Part shown: in pieces, positions 1 through 5,080 of the stretch
How the letters are laid out: each line of letters starts with the position of its first letter
Numbering within the stretch: the first letter of the stretch is position 1
Origin: Campylobacterales bacterium
GTDB taxonomy: Bacteria; Campylobacterota; Campylobacteria; Campylobacterales; Hydrogenimonadaceae
Reading direction: 5' to 3'
Length of the DNA: 5,080 bases
Assembly: GCA_026986055.1 (NCBI GenBank)
Contig: JALSPH010000020.1
Span: 1 to 5,080 of the forward strand
Program-made: the position numbers and the translations under genes
The notes under the pieces: generated by a model
Told to the model about the DNA's origin: nothing
Databases searched by the model: none
What the model saw: the letters and a program-made list of their open reading frames with translations, nothing else

Positions 1-1819
1 GTCGACACTTATGAAAATCGTAAGCGGTGAAATTGAACCCGATAGCGGCAAGAGGATCGTACGGCAGGGAATTCGTATAGAGATGTTGAGTCAACATCCT
101 GTTTTTGAACCTGAGATCAGCGTAAGAGAGGCTATAGAGAAAGAGCTCACGGAGATTCAAGAGGCAAAAGAGAGGTATGAAGAGGTATCTAATCTACTTT
201 CAAAAGATTTCAACAACAAAGCGTTGCTTGAAGAGCACTCGAAACTCACATCCTTTCTCGACTACCACAACGCATGGAATCTTGACGACAAGATAGAGAG
301 AATCTTAAAAGAGTTCAACCTAAAGCATTACGAAAATAGAGCGGTAAATCTACTCAGTGGAGGAGAGCAGCGCAGAGTCGCACTTGCATCTTTGCTTCTT
401 AAAAAGCCCGATATTTTGATGCTCGATGAACCTACTAACCACCTGGATGTATATATGGTGGAGTTTTTGGAGGAGCTGCTTTTAAAAGAGAAGTTCACAC
501 TGCTGCTCATCTCTCACGACAGATACTTCATAGACCGCATCGCAACCAGAACGGTCGAGATAGAAGATCACAAGCTTAGAAGCTTCAAAGGCGGATACGA
601 GAGCTACCTACACCAAAAAGAGCAGCTTCTTCAAGCTATGGCGAAAGAGCACGAAAACCTTCTAAAGCTTCTCAAAGCCGAAGAGGAGTGGCTAAGGCGC
701 GGAGTCAAAGCGAGGCTGAAGCGAAACGAGGGAAGGAAAAAAAGGGTTCTTCAGATGCGAGAAGAGGCGAAAAAGAACCCAAGCGTCATAAGAAAGATAA
801 AGCTTGAACTCGAAAGAGAGAAACACCACTTCAACAGAGAAGAGGGGGTAAGCCGAAAAAAGGTGCTTTTCGAGATAGAGCATCTTGAAAAAAGGCTCGG
901 TGAAAAACTTCTCATTCACAACTTCTCGAACAGAATTTTACAAAAAGATCGCATAGCCATCGTAGGAAAAAACGGTAGCGGAAAGTCAACATTTCTGCAC
1001 CTGCTGCTTGGTCGACAGAAACCTGACGGCGGAGTGATAAAACGGGGAGATTTCAAAATAGGCTATTTCGACCAACATAGAGAGATGCTCGACGATGAGA
1101 AAAACCTGATAGAGACATTTTGCCCTTTCGGGGGTGACAGGGTAGATGTGCAGGGTAAAAATATGCACGTATACGGATATTTGAAAAACTTTCTATTTCC
1201 AAAAGAGTATCTGGACAAAAAGATAGGTGTTTTAAGCGGCGGAGAGAAAAACAGAGTCGCACTCGCTCTTCTTTTTACCAAAAAAGTCGACTGCCTAATT
1301 CTCGACGAGCCTACAAACGACCTCGACATCCCGACCATAAACATTTTGGAAGAGTATCTTCTCAATTTCCCGGGAGCTCTGATATTCGTAAGTCACGACC
1401 GATACTTCGTCGATAAGATAGCCAAAAAACTCTTCATATTCAAAGGGCACGGCATAGTGGAAGAGAGCTACAGGCCCTACTCCGAGTTTCTTGCCATTGA
1501 GAAGGAGATTAAAGAGCTGGAAGTTTACGAAAGGGAGTCTCTTTCTGCCGAAGCAAAAAGCAAAGAGCAGCAAGTCGAGAGAAAAAAGAAAAAGTTGAGC
1601 TACAACGAAAAGAGAGAGCTTGAGAGCCTACCCGATGAAATCGAGACTCTCGAAAACCGCATAGCCGAGCTTAACGAGTGCCTTGCAAACCCAGAGTGTT
1701 ACCGGGAAAAAGGGATCCAAAACCTAACGGAGGAACTAAACGAACTGGAGGTCGAGTACAACACAAAAGCGGACAGATACCTGGAGCTTTTGGAGCTTCA
1801 AGAGGAGCTGGAGGGGTGA
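1..1819 (+). CDS. uup: ABC-F family ATPase, Uup type (5' end cut by window edge)
   Basis: Soluble twin-ATPase ABC-F protein without membrane segments. The family acts on ribosomes; E. coli Uup also binds branched DNA through its C-terminal domain and affects transposon excision. The reading frame is open to the left edge: the codons before the ATG at 11 read S-T-L, the end of Walker A (GKST), so the true start lies outside and I estimate 30-45 residues are missing. Counting from that ATG: first signature LSGGEQ at 115-120, Walker B LMLDEP at 136-141, switch SHDRY at 168-172; second Walker A GKNGSGKST at 319-327, signature LSGGEK at 408-413, Walker B LILDEP at 429-434, switch SHDRY at 461-465. 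Uup-specific signs are the linker motif EWLRRGVKARLKRNEGR at 226-242, HVYGYL...FLF at 386-396, and a charged C-terminal coiled coil from about 505 containing SYNEKRELE near 530-538. All catalytic residues are present. The gene converges on the YbjN gene. Uup is the best call; another ABC-F subgroup is less likely. Confidence 0.93.
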   Translation, partial: STLMKIVSGEIEPDSGKRIVRQGIRIEMLSQHPVFEPEISVREAIEKELTEIQEAKERYEEVSNLLSKDFNNKALLEEHSKLTSFLDYHNAWNLDDKIERILKEFNLKHYENRAVNLLSGGEQRRVALASLLLKKPDILMLDEPTNHLDVYMVEFLEELLLKEKFTLLLISHDRYFIDRIATRTVEIEDHKLRSFKGGYESYLHQKEQLLQAMAKEHENLLKLLKAEEEWLRRGVKARLKRNEGRKKRVLQMREEAKKNPSVIRKIKLELEREKHHFNREEGVSRKKVLFEIEHLEKRLGEKLLIHNFSNRILQKDRIAIVGKNGSGKSTFLHLLLGRQKPDGGVIKRGDFKIGYFDQHREMLDDEKNLIETFCPFGGDRVDVQGKNMHVYGYLKNFLFPKEYLDKKIGVLSGGEKNRVALALLFTKKVDCLILDEPTNDLDIPTINILEEYLLNFPGALIFVSHDRYFVDKIAKKLFIFKGHGIVEESYRPYSEFLAIEKEIKELEVYERESLSAEAKSKEQQVERKKKKLSYNEKRELESLPDEIETLENRIAELNECLANPECYREKGIQNLTEELNELEVEYNTKADRYLELLELQEELEG

Positions 1820-1839
1820 TCAAAACCTCCCCTTCAGCT
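1806..1839. terminator. Hairpin between convergent uup and YbjN genes, possible bidirectional terminator
   Basis: Arms AGCTGGAGGGG (1806-1816) and CCCCTTCAGCT (1829-1839) pair over 11 bp with one G-U wobble, around a 12-base loop. The left arm is made of the last uup codons and the loop contains its TGA stop. The YbjN stop lies five bases beyond the right arm. The placement between two convergent stops fits a shared transcription end. No run of T follows the stem on either strand, so it is not a textbook intrinsic terminator. It may instead stabilise or define mRNA 3' ends. Confidence 0.45.
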
Positions 1840-1844
1840 AAATA

Positions 1845-2309
1845 TCAGTCGTTCAAAACACTCTCTTTGAACTCTTTCATAACCTTGGTCCACCAATCGA
1901 AAGTATCGTCGAAGTTCTCTTCCGTCACGCCGTAGTCGAGGTTTACCGCCATTTCTACTCTTGGGTCTCCATCTTTATCGAGGTAGGCTTTGCCGTATCT
2001 TTTGTTTCGGTTCCACTCGTTAATCTTCTCCAGAGAGACCCTCTTACCACTCCATGAAGCGGCAAACTGAATATCGTCACAGTTAGTGCCGTTTTCACAT
2101 CCATAAAAAAGAATGCCATACTTGGTACCCTCTATTCTGCCTACTATAAACGGGTCACCGCCGGAGTCTTTTTTAAGCGTAGCGCTTCCGTACCCTTTTG
2201 CCACATTCAAGATAGCGTGAGTGTCGGTCGCATTTATAACTCCCGCCGACAATTGCGAAGATAACAGTACCGAAGATAACAGTGCCGCAGCGACAAATCT
2301 CTTTTTCAT
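1845..2309 (-). CDS. YbjN domain-containing secreted protein
   Basis: A 154-residue protein with a clear Sec signal peptide: KKR at positions 2-4, a hydrophobic core at 5-16, and a likely cut after LSA at 22. The mature protein of about 132 residues should be periplasmic. The rest matches the YbjN domain (type III secretion chaperone-like fold): IQFAASW at 80-86, INEWNRNKRYGKAYLD at 96-111, DGDP at 113-116, and MAVNLDYGVTEEN at 120-132, followed by a WW-containing amphipathic helix. Cysteines 71 and 77 (C-x5-C) could form a disulfide in the periplasm. E. coli YbjN is a small cytoplasmic protein linked to stress and motility regulation, and no biochemical activity is established for the family, so the role here is unknown. 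The start is supported by a perfect AAGGAGG ribosome site seven bases upstream. It is transcribed divergently from the DUF505-like gene and appears to be a single-gene unit. Confidence 0.88.
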   Translation of the reverse strand: MKKRFVAAALLSSVLLSSQLSAGVINATDTHAILNVAKGYGSATLKKDSGGDPFIVGRIEGTKYGILFYGCENGTNCDDIQFAASWSGKRVSLEKINEWNRNKRYGKAYLDKDGDPRVEMAVNLDYGVTEENFDDTFDWWTKVMKEFKESVLND

Positions 2310-2316
2310 TTTTTAG

Positions 2317-2323
2317 CCTCCTT
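2317..2323 (-). promoter_or_regulatory. Ribosome binding site of the YbjN gene
   Basis: On the minus strand this reads AAGGAGG, a full anti-16S match, seven bases before the ATG at 2309. It is the strongest ribosome site in the window and fixes the start of the YbjN gene. Confidence 0.8.
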
Positions 2324-2331
2324 GTTTTTAT

Positions 2332-2344
2332 GATATTAAATATC
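2332..2344. promoter_or_regulatory. Perfect 13-bp palindrome, candidate operator at the YbjN promoter
   Basis: GATATT-A-AATATC is a perfect inverted repeat with 6-bp arms around one central base, 22 bases upstream of the YbjN start codon. It covers the best -10 candidate for that gene. Its size and position suit a dimeric repressor site. It is AT-rich, so chance occurrence is possible. A direct repeat TATCG-gt-TATCG overlaps its right edge (2341-2352). Confidence 0.35.
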
Positions 2345-2361
2345 GGTTATCGCACATATAA
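2333..2361 (-). promoter_or_regulatory. Candidate promoter of the YbjN gene
   Basis: On the minus strand, TAATAT (2338-2333) matches the -10 consensus at four of six positions. A weak TTATAT lies at the -35 distance (2361-2356, 17-base spacer). Transcription would start near 2326 and leave a leader of about 16 bases containing the AAGGAGG site. The region is AT-rich and other -10 registers are possible. Confidence 0.3.
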
Positions 2362-2386
2362 TTTAAGCTATATGCAACTTAAGTCG

Positions 2387-2415
2387 CTGCAAACAGCTTC
2401 AAATTTTTCTACAAT
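2387..2415 (+). promoter_or_regulatory. Candidate promoter of the DUF505-like gene
   Basis: TACAAT at 2410-2415 matches the -10 consensus TATAAT at five of six positions and follows a T-run (AAATTTTTC), as is usual for Campylobacterota housekeeping promoters, which often lack a clear -35. CTGCAA at 2387-2392 is a weak -35 at a 17-base spacing. Transcription would begin near 2422, giving a leader of about 20 bases. The same TACAAT box occurs before the class V enzyme gene. Confidence 0.45.
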
Positions 2416-2430
2416 CTGAAAAAATAAAAA

Positions 2431-2436
2431 GAGGAG
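2431..2436 (+). promoter_or_regulatory. Ribosome binding site deciding the DUF505-like start
   Basis: GAGGAG is followed by three in-frame start candidates: TTG at 2437, ATG at 2440 and ATG at 2443. The spacings are 0, 3 and 6 bases. Only the ATG at 2443 has a normal spacing, so it is preferred. The ATG at 2440 would add one residue. Confidence 0.65.
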
Positions 2437-2442
2437 TTGATG

Positions 2443-4308
2443 ATGGTAATTAAAAAAGAGGAAGCAAAACATCTGTTGGCACTACTTCAAAACAGAAGTC
2501 GAGGAGTCGATGTCAGCAAACTGAACGATGAAGGAGTAGAGAAACTTGAAACTGCCGGGCTCATATATTACCCCACCCCTTCTAAACTATCTTTAACTTA
2601 CGGTGGGGAGATGGTAGCAAGAGCGCTTGAAAGTGTCATAAACAAAGAAAAAGTAAAAAACATTACCGATTGGGATGATCGCTTTAGATGGATTGGAAGC
2701 GAGATTTTAGCTATGCTGAAAAATGCCCAAAAAAGTTCAAATGTAAGTGAAATGACTTTGGAACCGCTTAAAGAGAGAGGTTTTGTAGAGAAATTCCACG
2801 ACAAAGAGAGAAAAGTCGATGTGTGGAACTTAAGCCAAGAGGGTGAAGAGGTTTTAAAAGCTTTCTATATAGTAGAGCCGGACATTGTTGTGGACAACGA
2901 AACGGCTCATCTCATACTTACCTCTCCACTGGGACCTACCGAAGCTTCTCACATGCCGTTTGACGAAACCCAAAAAGAGCTACTTGAAGCTATGAGGATA
3001 GTCGCATACTCCATTCCCAAAGGAGATATGGCAACCTTTACCGGTATAGGCAGGGGCGTTAGAAAAGTTCTCGAAAACGGTGCAAGCGCTTCTGAAGGAG
3101 CGGTGATAGATACGCTTATAATGGATCTCGTAGCAGATGTTTTTGACGGGAACAAAATAACGGATGAAGCGAAAGTTCAACTGGAGATGATGGGATACAT
3201 AAACGAAGACTTGACACTTCTTCCTGCCGGTGAAGCGCTTATGGAGCTTAGAGCGCTACTGAAAAACCCACATGATGAAAGGCTATTTAGTTTTGCGCTG
3301 ACTCAAGAGATGGTTGAAACCCTATTACTTATAAATGAACTCGGAGTAGCGGATACCGAAGAGATAAGAAAACATATGGTAGACAAAAAGATAGATCAGT
3401 TCAAAAAAATGGCACAAAAATATGGTCGTAAACTAAACGAAATGCCTTTGAAAAAAAGAGAGCTTTTGAAATCCTTTATGGAGGCCAAAGAGCACGCTAA
3501 GTGGTTTGAGAAAAAATTTGATATTAACGAATATCTTCACTCCTTGGAGGCTTTCGACCTTATAGAATCGACTGTTGATGAAAAGGGTAAAGATATATAC
3601 CGCCTCACAAACGAAGGGCAAAAAGTTGCAAAAGAGCAGAGTGACGAAGTGCGAGAAATATCTTCAGAGGCAGTTAAGAGCATGAAGTTACACAGAAGAG
3701 CTTTTGATGTTCCAAACAGAGAGTGGATTGAAAAGGGACGAAAAGAGAAACTTTTAGGAGAGTACGGTCTAGGTTCAAGAGGAGAATTTTATACCACTTT
3801 AAGTGATGAGGTAGATCGAAAACCGTTTATGACAAAATATGAAATGGAGCTTTTTAAACGTATACCTAGCCGCGGCGAAACCGTAAGAAAACTACTTTCA
3901 GAAATAGAAGATGAGTATGAACAGCATATGTTATTAGCCGCACTAGATATGCTTGAAGCCAGAGGCTTCATAGAGATTTTGGCAGATGGCCATATAGTGG
4001 AAACCGATGCGGGTGAACTTATGGATAGAGCCTTGAGCGGAGCACCTAACAGTTTAGCAACACCCGTAACGCCTGAGATTTACAGAGTCGTAAAAGCTGT
4101 AGCAAAAGTAGGTACCCTCTATGAAAAAGAGAAAAAAATTCGTATAATGCCCAAGCAACACAAAGAAGTTATAAAAGAGAGCGCCCTGTCGCCGGAAAAG
4201 TTCAAAAAGGTTTGGAAAGTAGCCAAAGAGGCGAAATTTTTGGGACAAAACGGTGTAAATGAGGCAGGAATCGAACTGCTAAAAGCAGTTGAAAAGATGA
4301 ATCCATAA
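2443..4308 (+). CDS. DUF505-like protein of unknown function, multi-winged-helix architecture
   Basis: A 621-residue soluble protein with no signal peptide, no membrane segment and no cysteine-based metal motif. I recognise it as DUF505-like from overall sequence and length; the family has no established function. A motif of the form 'L-x-x-x-G-(F/L)-(I/V) ... L-T-x-x-G-E-x-(V/L)-x-x-A', typical of the recognition helix, wing and following helix of winged-helix domains, recurs about six times. The closing halves are at 51-62 (LTYGGEMVARAL), 130-141 (LSQEGEEVLKAF), 259-272, 388-398 (LTNEGQKVAKE), 520-531 (ETDAGELMDRAL) and 605-616. The best preceding halves are LKERGFVE at 109-116, LEMMGYI at 247-253 and LEARGFIE at 504-511. 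Between them lie less regular stretches, including 150-215, with a PLGPTEASHMPFDE segment, and 415-465. This suggests nucleic-acid or protein binding rather than catalysis. It is the first gene of a probable two-gene unit with the thioredoxin-like gene 64 bases downstream. Family call is moderately sure; function is inference. Confidence 0.8.
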   Translation: MVIKKEEAKHLLALLQNRSRGVDVSKLNDEGVEKLETAGLIYYPTPSKLSLTYGGEMVARALESVINKEKVKNITDWDDRFRWIGSEILAMLKNAQKSSNVSEMTLEPLKERGFVEKFHDKERKVDVWNLSQEGEEVLKAFYIVEPDIVVDNETAHLILTSPLGPTEASHMPFDETQKELLEAMRIVAYSIPKGDMATFTGIGRGVRKVLENGASASEGAVIDTLIMDLVADVFDGNKITDEAKVQLEMMGYINEDLTLLPAGEALMELRALLKNPHDERLFSFALTQEMVETLLLINELGVADTEEIRKHMVDKKIDQFKKMAQKYGRKLNEMPLKKRELLKSFMEAKEHAKWFEKKFDINEYLHSLEAFDLIESTVDEKGKDIYRLTNEGQKVAKEQSDEVREISSEAVKSMKLHRRAFDVPNREWIEKGRKEKLLGEYGLGSRGEFYTTLSDEVDRKPFMTKYEMELFKRIPSRGETVRKLLSEIEDEYEQHMLLAALDMLEARGFIEILADGHIVETDAGELMDRALSGAPNSLATPVTPEIYRVVKAVAKVGTLYEKEKKIRIMPKQHKEVIKESALSPEKFKKVWKVAKEAKFLGQNGVNEAGIELLKAVEKMNP

Positions 4309-4316
4309 GCTATAGA
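4289..4316 (+). promoter_or_regulatory. Possible internal promoter for the thioredoxin-like gene
   Basis: TTGAAA (4289-4294) and TATAGA (4311-4316) are separated by 16 bases and match the -35 and -10 consensus at five and four of six positions. The site lies in the end of the DUF505-like gene. A transcript starting near 4323 would lack the lower part of the following hairpin and so escape its full effect. This is a match on sequence alone in a coding region. Confidence 0.25.
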
Positions 4317-4317
4317 T

Positions 4318-4349
4318 CTTTGCCGCGTCGCTCGTTGGATGCGGCAAAG
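4318..4349 (+). terminator. Strong 12-bp hairpin between the DUF505-like and thioredoxin-like genes
   Basis: CTTTGCCGCGTC (4318-4329) pairs with GATGCGGCAAAG (4338-4349) over 12 bp with a single G-U, closing an 8-base loop. It begins nine bases after the DUF505-like stop. Only TT follows before the sequence becomes mixed, so full intrinsic termination is doubtful. Partial attenuation, RNA processing or 3' end protection of the upstream message is more likely. The stem ends two bases before the ATG at 4352, leaving no room for a ribosome site there, which argues for the later TTG start. Confidence 0.55.
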
Positions 4350-4360
4350 TTATGGAAACT

Positions 4361-4366
4361 GAGGAG
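4361..4366 (+). promoter_or_regulatory. Ribosome binding site deciding a TTG start
   Basis: GAGGAG stands six bases before the in-frame TTG at 4373, the same site and spacing as for the DUF505-like gene. No comparable purine-rich site precedes the ATG at 4352, which sits right after the hairpin stem. If the ATG were used, this GAGGAG would simply encode two glutamates. Confidence 0.6.
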
Positions 4367-4372
4367 AAAAGT

Positions 4373-4693
4373 TTGAATTTAGAAGATATAAAAAAGAGTA
4401 TAGAGGAAGAGACGGGCATTATGCTCTATTTTTGGGGCGAGAAGTGCAACGTATGCCACGCTTTAAAGCCGAAGCTATTTGAGAGTTTTGAAAAAAACTT
4501 TCCAAAAATCAAAAAAATCTCCGTAGATATTTCTGAAAATGGAGATATTGCCGCATCTTTTGGAGTATTCTCCATACCGACCGCCATTATCTTTCTTAGA
4601 GGCAAAGAGTTCGCAAGAGTCAGTAGAAATGTAAGCATTCCCGCTTTGATAGAGCAGATAAAGCGTCCATACGAGATATTGACTTCCGACTAA
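4373..4693 (+). CDS. Thioredoxin-fold protein with CNVC active site
   Basis: A 106-residue single-domain protein, close to the usual thioredoxin length, with no signal peptide and so cytoplasmic. Numbered from the TTG start, the redox motif CNVC is at 25-28 in the context FWGEKCNVCH, and the cis-proline loop SFGVFSIPT is at 62-70, followed by the usual beta strand AIIFLRGKE. Both active-site cysteines and the cis-proline are present, so dithiol-disulfide exchange is plausible. It departs from classical thioredoxin: the dipeptide between the cysteines is NV rather than GP, the tryptophan just before the first cysteine is lysine, and the buried aspartate of the LVDFW strand is tyrosine (LYFW). 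It is therefore unlikely to be the general housekeeping thioredoxin. Its substrate is unknown. An ATG at 4352 would add seven residues but lacks a ribosome site. Probably co-transcribed with the DUF505-like gene, a possible partner. Confidence 0.85.
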   Translation: MNLEDIKKSIEEETGIMLYFWGEKCNVCHALKPKLFESFEKNFPKIKKISVDISENGDIAASFGVFSIPTAIIFLRGKEFARVSRNVSIPALIEQIKRPYEILTSD

Positions 4694-4742
4694 CTCTTCT
4701 TTGAACGGCTCTCTTTATAGCACATTGAGCCATCAACAATCC

Positions 4743-4771
4743 TTACTATTTCAATCAAGATATGTTACAAT
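4743..4771 (+). promoter_or_regulatory. Extended -10 promoter of the class V enzyme gene
   Basis: TGTTACAAT at 4763-4771 matches the extended -10 form TGnTATAAT at all but one position. A poor -35 (TTACTA, 4743-4748) lies 17 bases upstream, as is normal for extended -10 promoters. The start point would be near 4778 with a leader of about 22 bases. A second TACAAT at 4779-4784 falls 13 bases later, inside the leader. The remaining bases from 4694 show no convincing terminator for the thioredoxin-like gene. Confidence 0.5.
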
Positions 4772-4799
4772 ACCGAACTACAATCAGGACAGGAAAGAG

Positions 4800-5080
4800 A
4801 TGGAAAAGAGACTCTTTGGACCCCTTTTGGAGGGTCACGACAGAGCCGAAGAGCTGCTTGAAAAATCTATAGGTATTCGTAAAGAGACATATTTCGACTT
4901 CACGGCTACCGGTTTGGCATTTGAGACGATAGAGGATCGAATAAGAGAGATTTTGGAGTTCTACGCCAACACACACTCAAAAGAGGCGGTTCTGGCCGAA
5001 ACTATGCAGCACTGCTACGAAGAGGCTAGAAGCTCACTCAAAAACTCACTGGAGCTTGAAGAGGATTTTTTGGTAATTCC
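4800..5080 (+). CDS. Class V aminotransferase-fold PLP enzyme, NifS/SufS-like (3' end cut)
   Basis: The first 93 complete codons of a gene that runs off the right edge. The ATG at 4800 follows AGGAAAG with suitable spacing and a good promoter. The opening is LFGPLLEGHDRAEELLEKSIGIR, then YFDFTATGLAF at 31-41, the N-terminal strand where class V enzymes carry 'YLD-(N/F)-x-A-(T/S)', followed by IEDRIREILEFYANTHS at 44-60 and a helix YEEARSSLKNSLEL at 73-86. This layout matches the N-terminal part of cysteine desulfurase-type proteins, in which the pyridoxal phosphate lysine and the active-site cysteine lie far downstream, outside the window. Substrate therefore cannot be judged: desulfurase, lyase and aminotransferase members all look similar here. 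It is probably a separate transcription unit from the thioredoxin-like gene, 106 bases upstream, though read-through is possible. Confidence 0.8.
   Translation, partial: MEKRLFGPLLEGHDRAEELLEKSIGIRKETYFDFTATGLAFETIEDRIREILEFYANTHSKEAVLAETMQHCYEEARSSLKNSLELEEDFLVI

Noticed and set aside
1..10. ATG at 11 as the start of the ABC-F gene
   Set aside because: The frame is open to the edge and the preceding codons read S-T-L, the end of Walker A, so the ATG is an internal methionine.
1063..1365. Minus-strand 100-codon open frame within uup
   Set aside because: Lies opposite conserved ABC motifs; its serine/phenylalanine-rich product is the usual mirror of a charged coding strand.
1678..1935. Plus-strand 85-codon open frame overlapping the ends of uup and the YbjN gene
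   Set aside because: Overlaps two well-supported genes in another frame, crosses the hairpin, has no ribosome site, and its composition is unlike a protein of this genome.
2363..2382. TTAAG...CTTAA inverted repeat in the divergent intergenic region
   Set aside because: Five-base AT-rich arms with a 10-base spacer are expected by chance in this composition.
2949..3180. Overlapping minus-strand open frames inside the DUF505-like gene
   Set aside because: Antisense shadows with no ribosome site, no recognisable motif and low-complexity products.
4707..4731. GGCTC...GAGCC inverted repeat after the thioredoxin-like gene, considered as a terminator
   Set aside because: Only 5 bp of stem around a 15-base loop, with no T-run; too weak to call.
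4755..4976. Minus-strand 73-codon open frame opposite the class V enzyme start
   Set aside because: The plus strand here encodes recognisable class V motifs with a promoter and ribosome site; the antisense frame has neither.

Overview
The window reads like the chromosome of a Gram-negative bacterium, most likely a member of the Campylobacterota (Epsilonproteobacteria) of the vent or thermophilic chemolithotroph kind. Support for this is indirect: compact gene packing, short 5' leaders, TACAAT-type -10 boxes after T-rich stretches, lysine/glutamate-rich proteins encoded on purine-rich strands, and a DUF505-like protein. I recall that family from Aquificota, archaea and thermophilic Campylobacterota. 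The genus is not settled by this evidence.

Layout, left to right. (1) Bases 1-1819, plus strand: the main part of an ABC-F ATPase of the Uup type. It is cut by the left edge inside its first Walker A motif, since the first codons read S-T-L directly before the ATG at 11. (2) A GC-rich hairpin spans the end of this gene and the 25-base gap to a convergent gene. (3) Bases 1845-2309, minus strand: a secreted YbjN-domain protein with a clear signal peptide. (4) Bases 2310-2442: a divergent promoter region with a perfect 13-bp palindrome on the YbjN side and a TACAAT box on the other. (5) Bases 2443-4308, plus strand: a 621-residue DUF505-like protein of unknown function that appears to be built from about six degenerate winged-helix-like units. 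(6) A strong 12-bp hairpin at 4318-4349. (7) Bases 4373-4693, plus strand: a small cytoplasmic thioredoxin-fold protein with a CNVC active site, probably starting at TTG. (8) Bases 4694-4799: an intergenic region with a good extended -10 promoter. (9) Bases 4800-5080, plus strand: the first 93 codons of a class V (NifS-like) PLP-dependent enzyme, cut by the right edge.

How the genes relate: the DUF505-like gene and the thioredoxin gene are likely co-transcribed, with the hairpin between them setting relative expression or mRNA ends. Uup, YbjN and the class V enzyme look like separate transcription units. No RNA genes, insertion sequences, CRISPR arrays or phage genes were seen, and no gene-free stretch exceeds 133 bases. 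The least understood element is the DUF505-like/thioredoxin pair.
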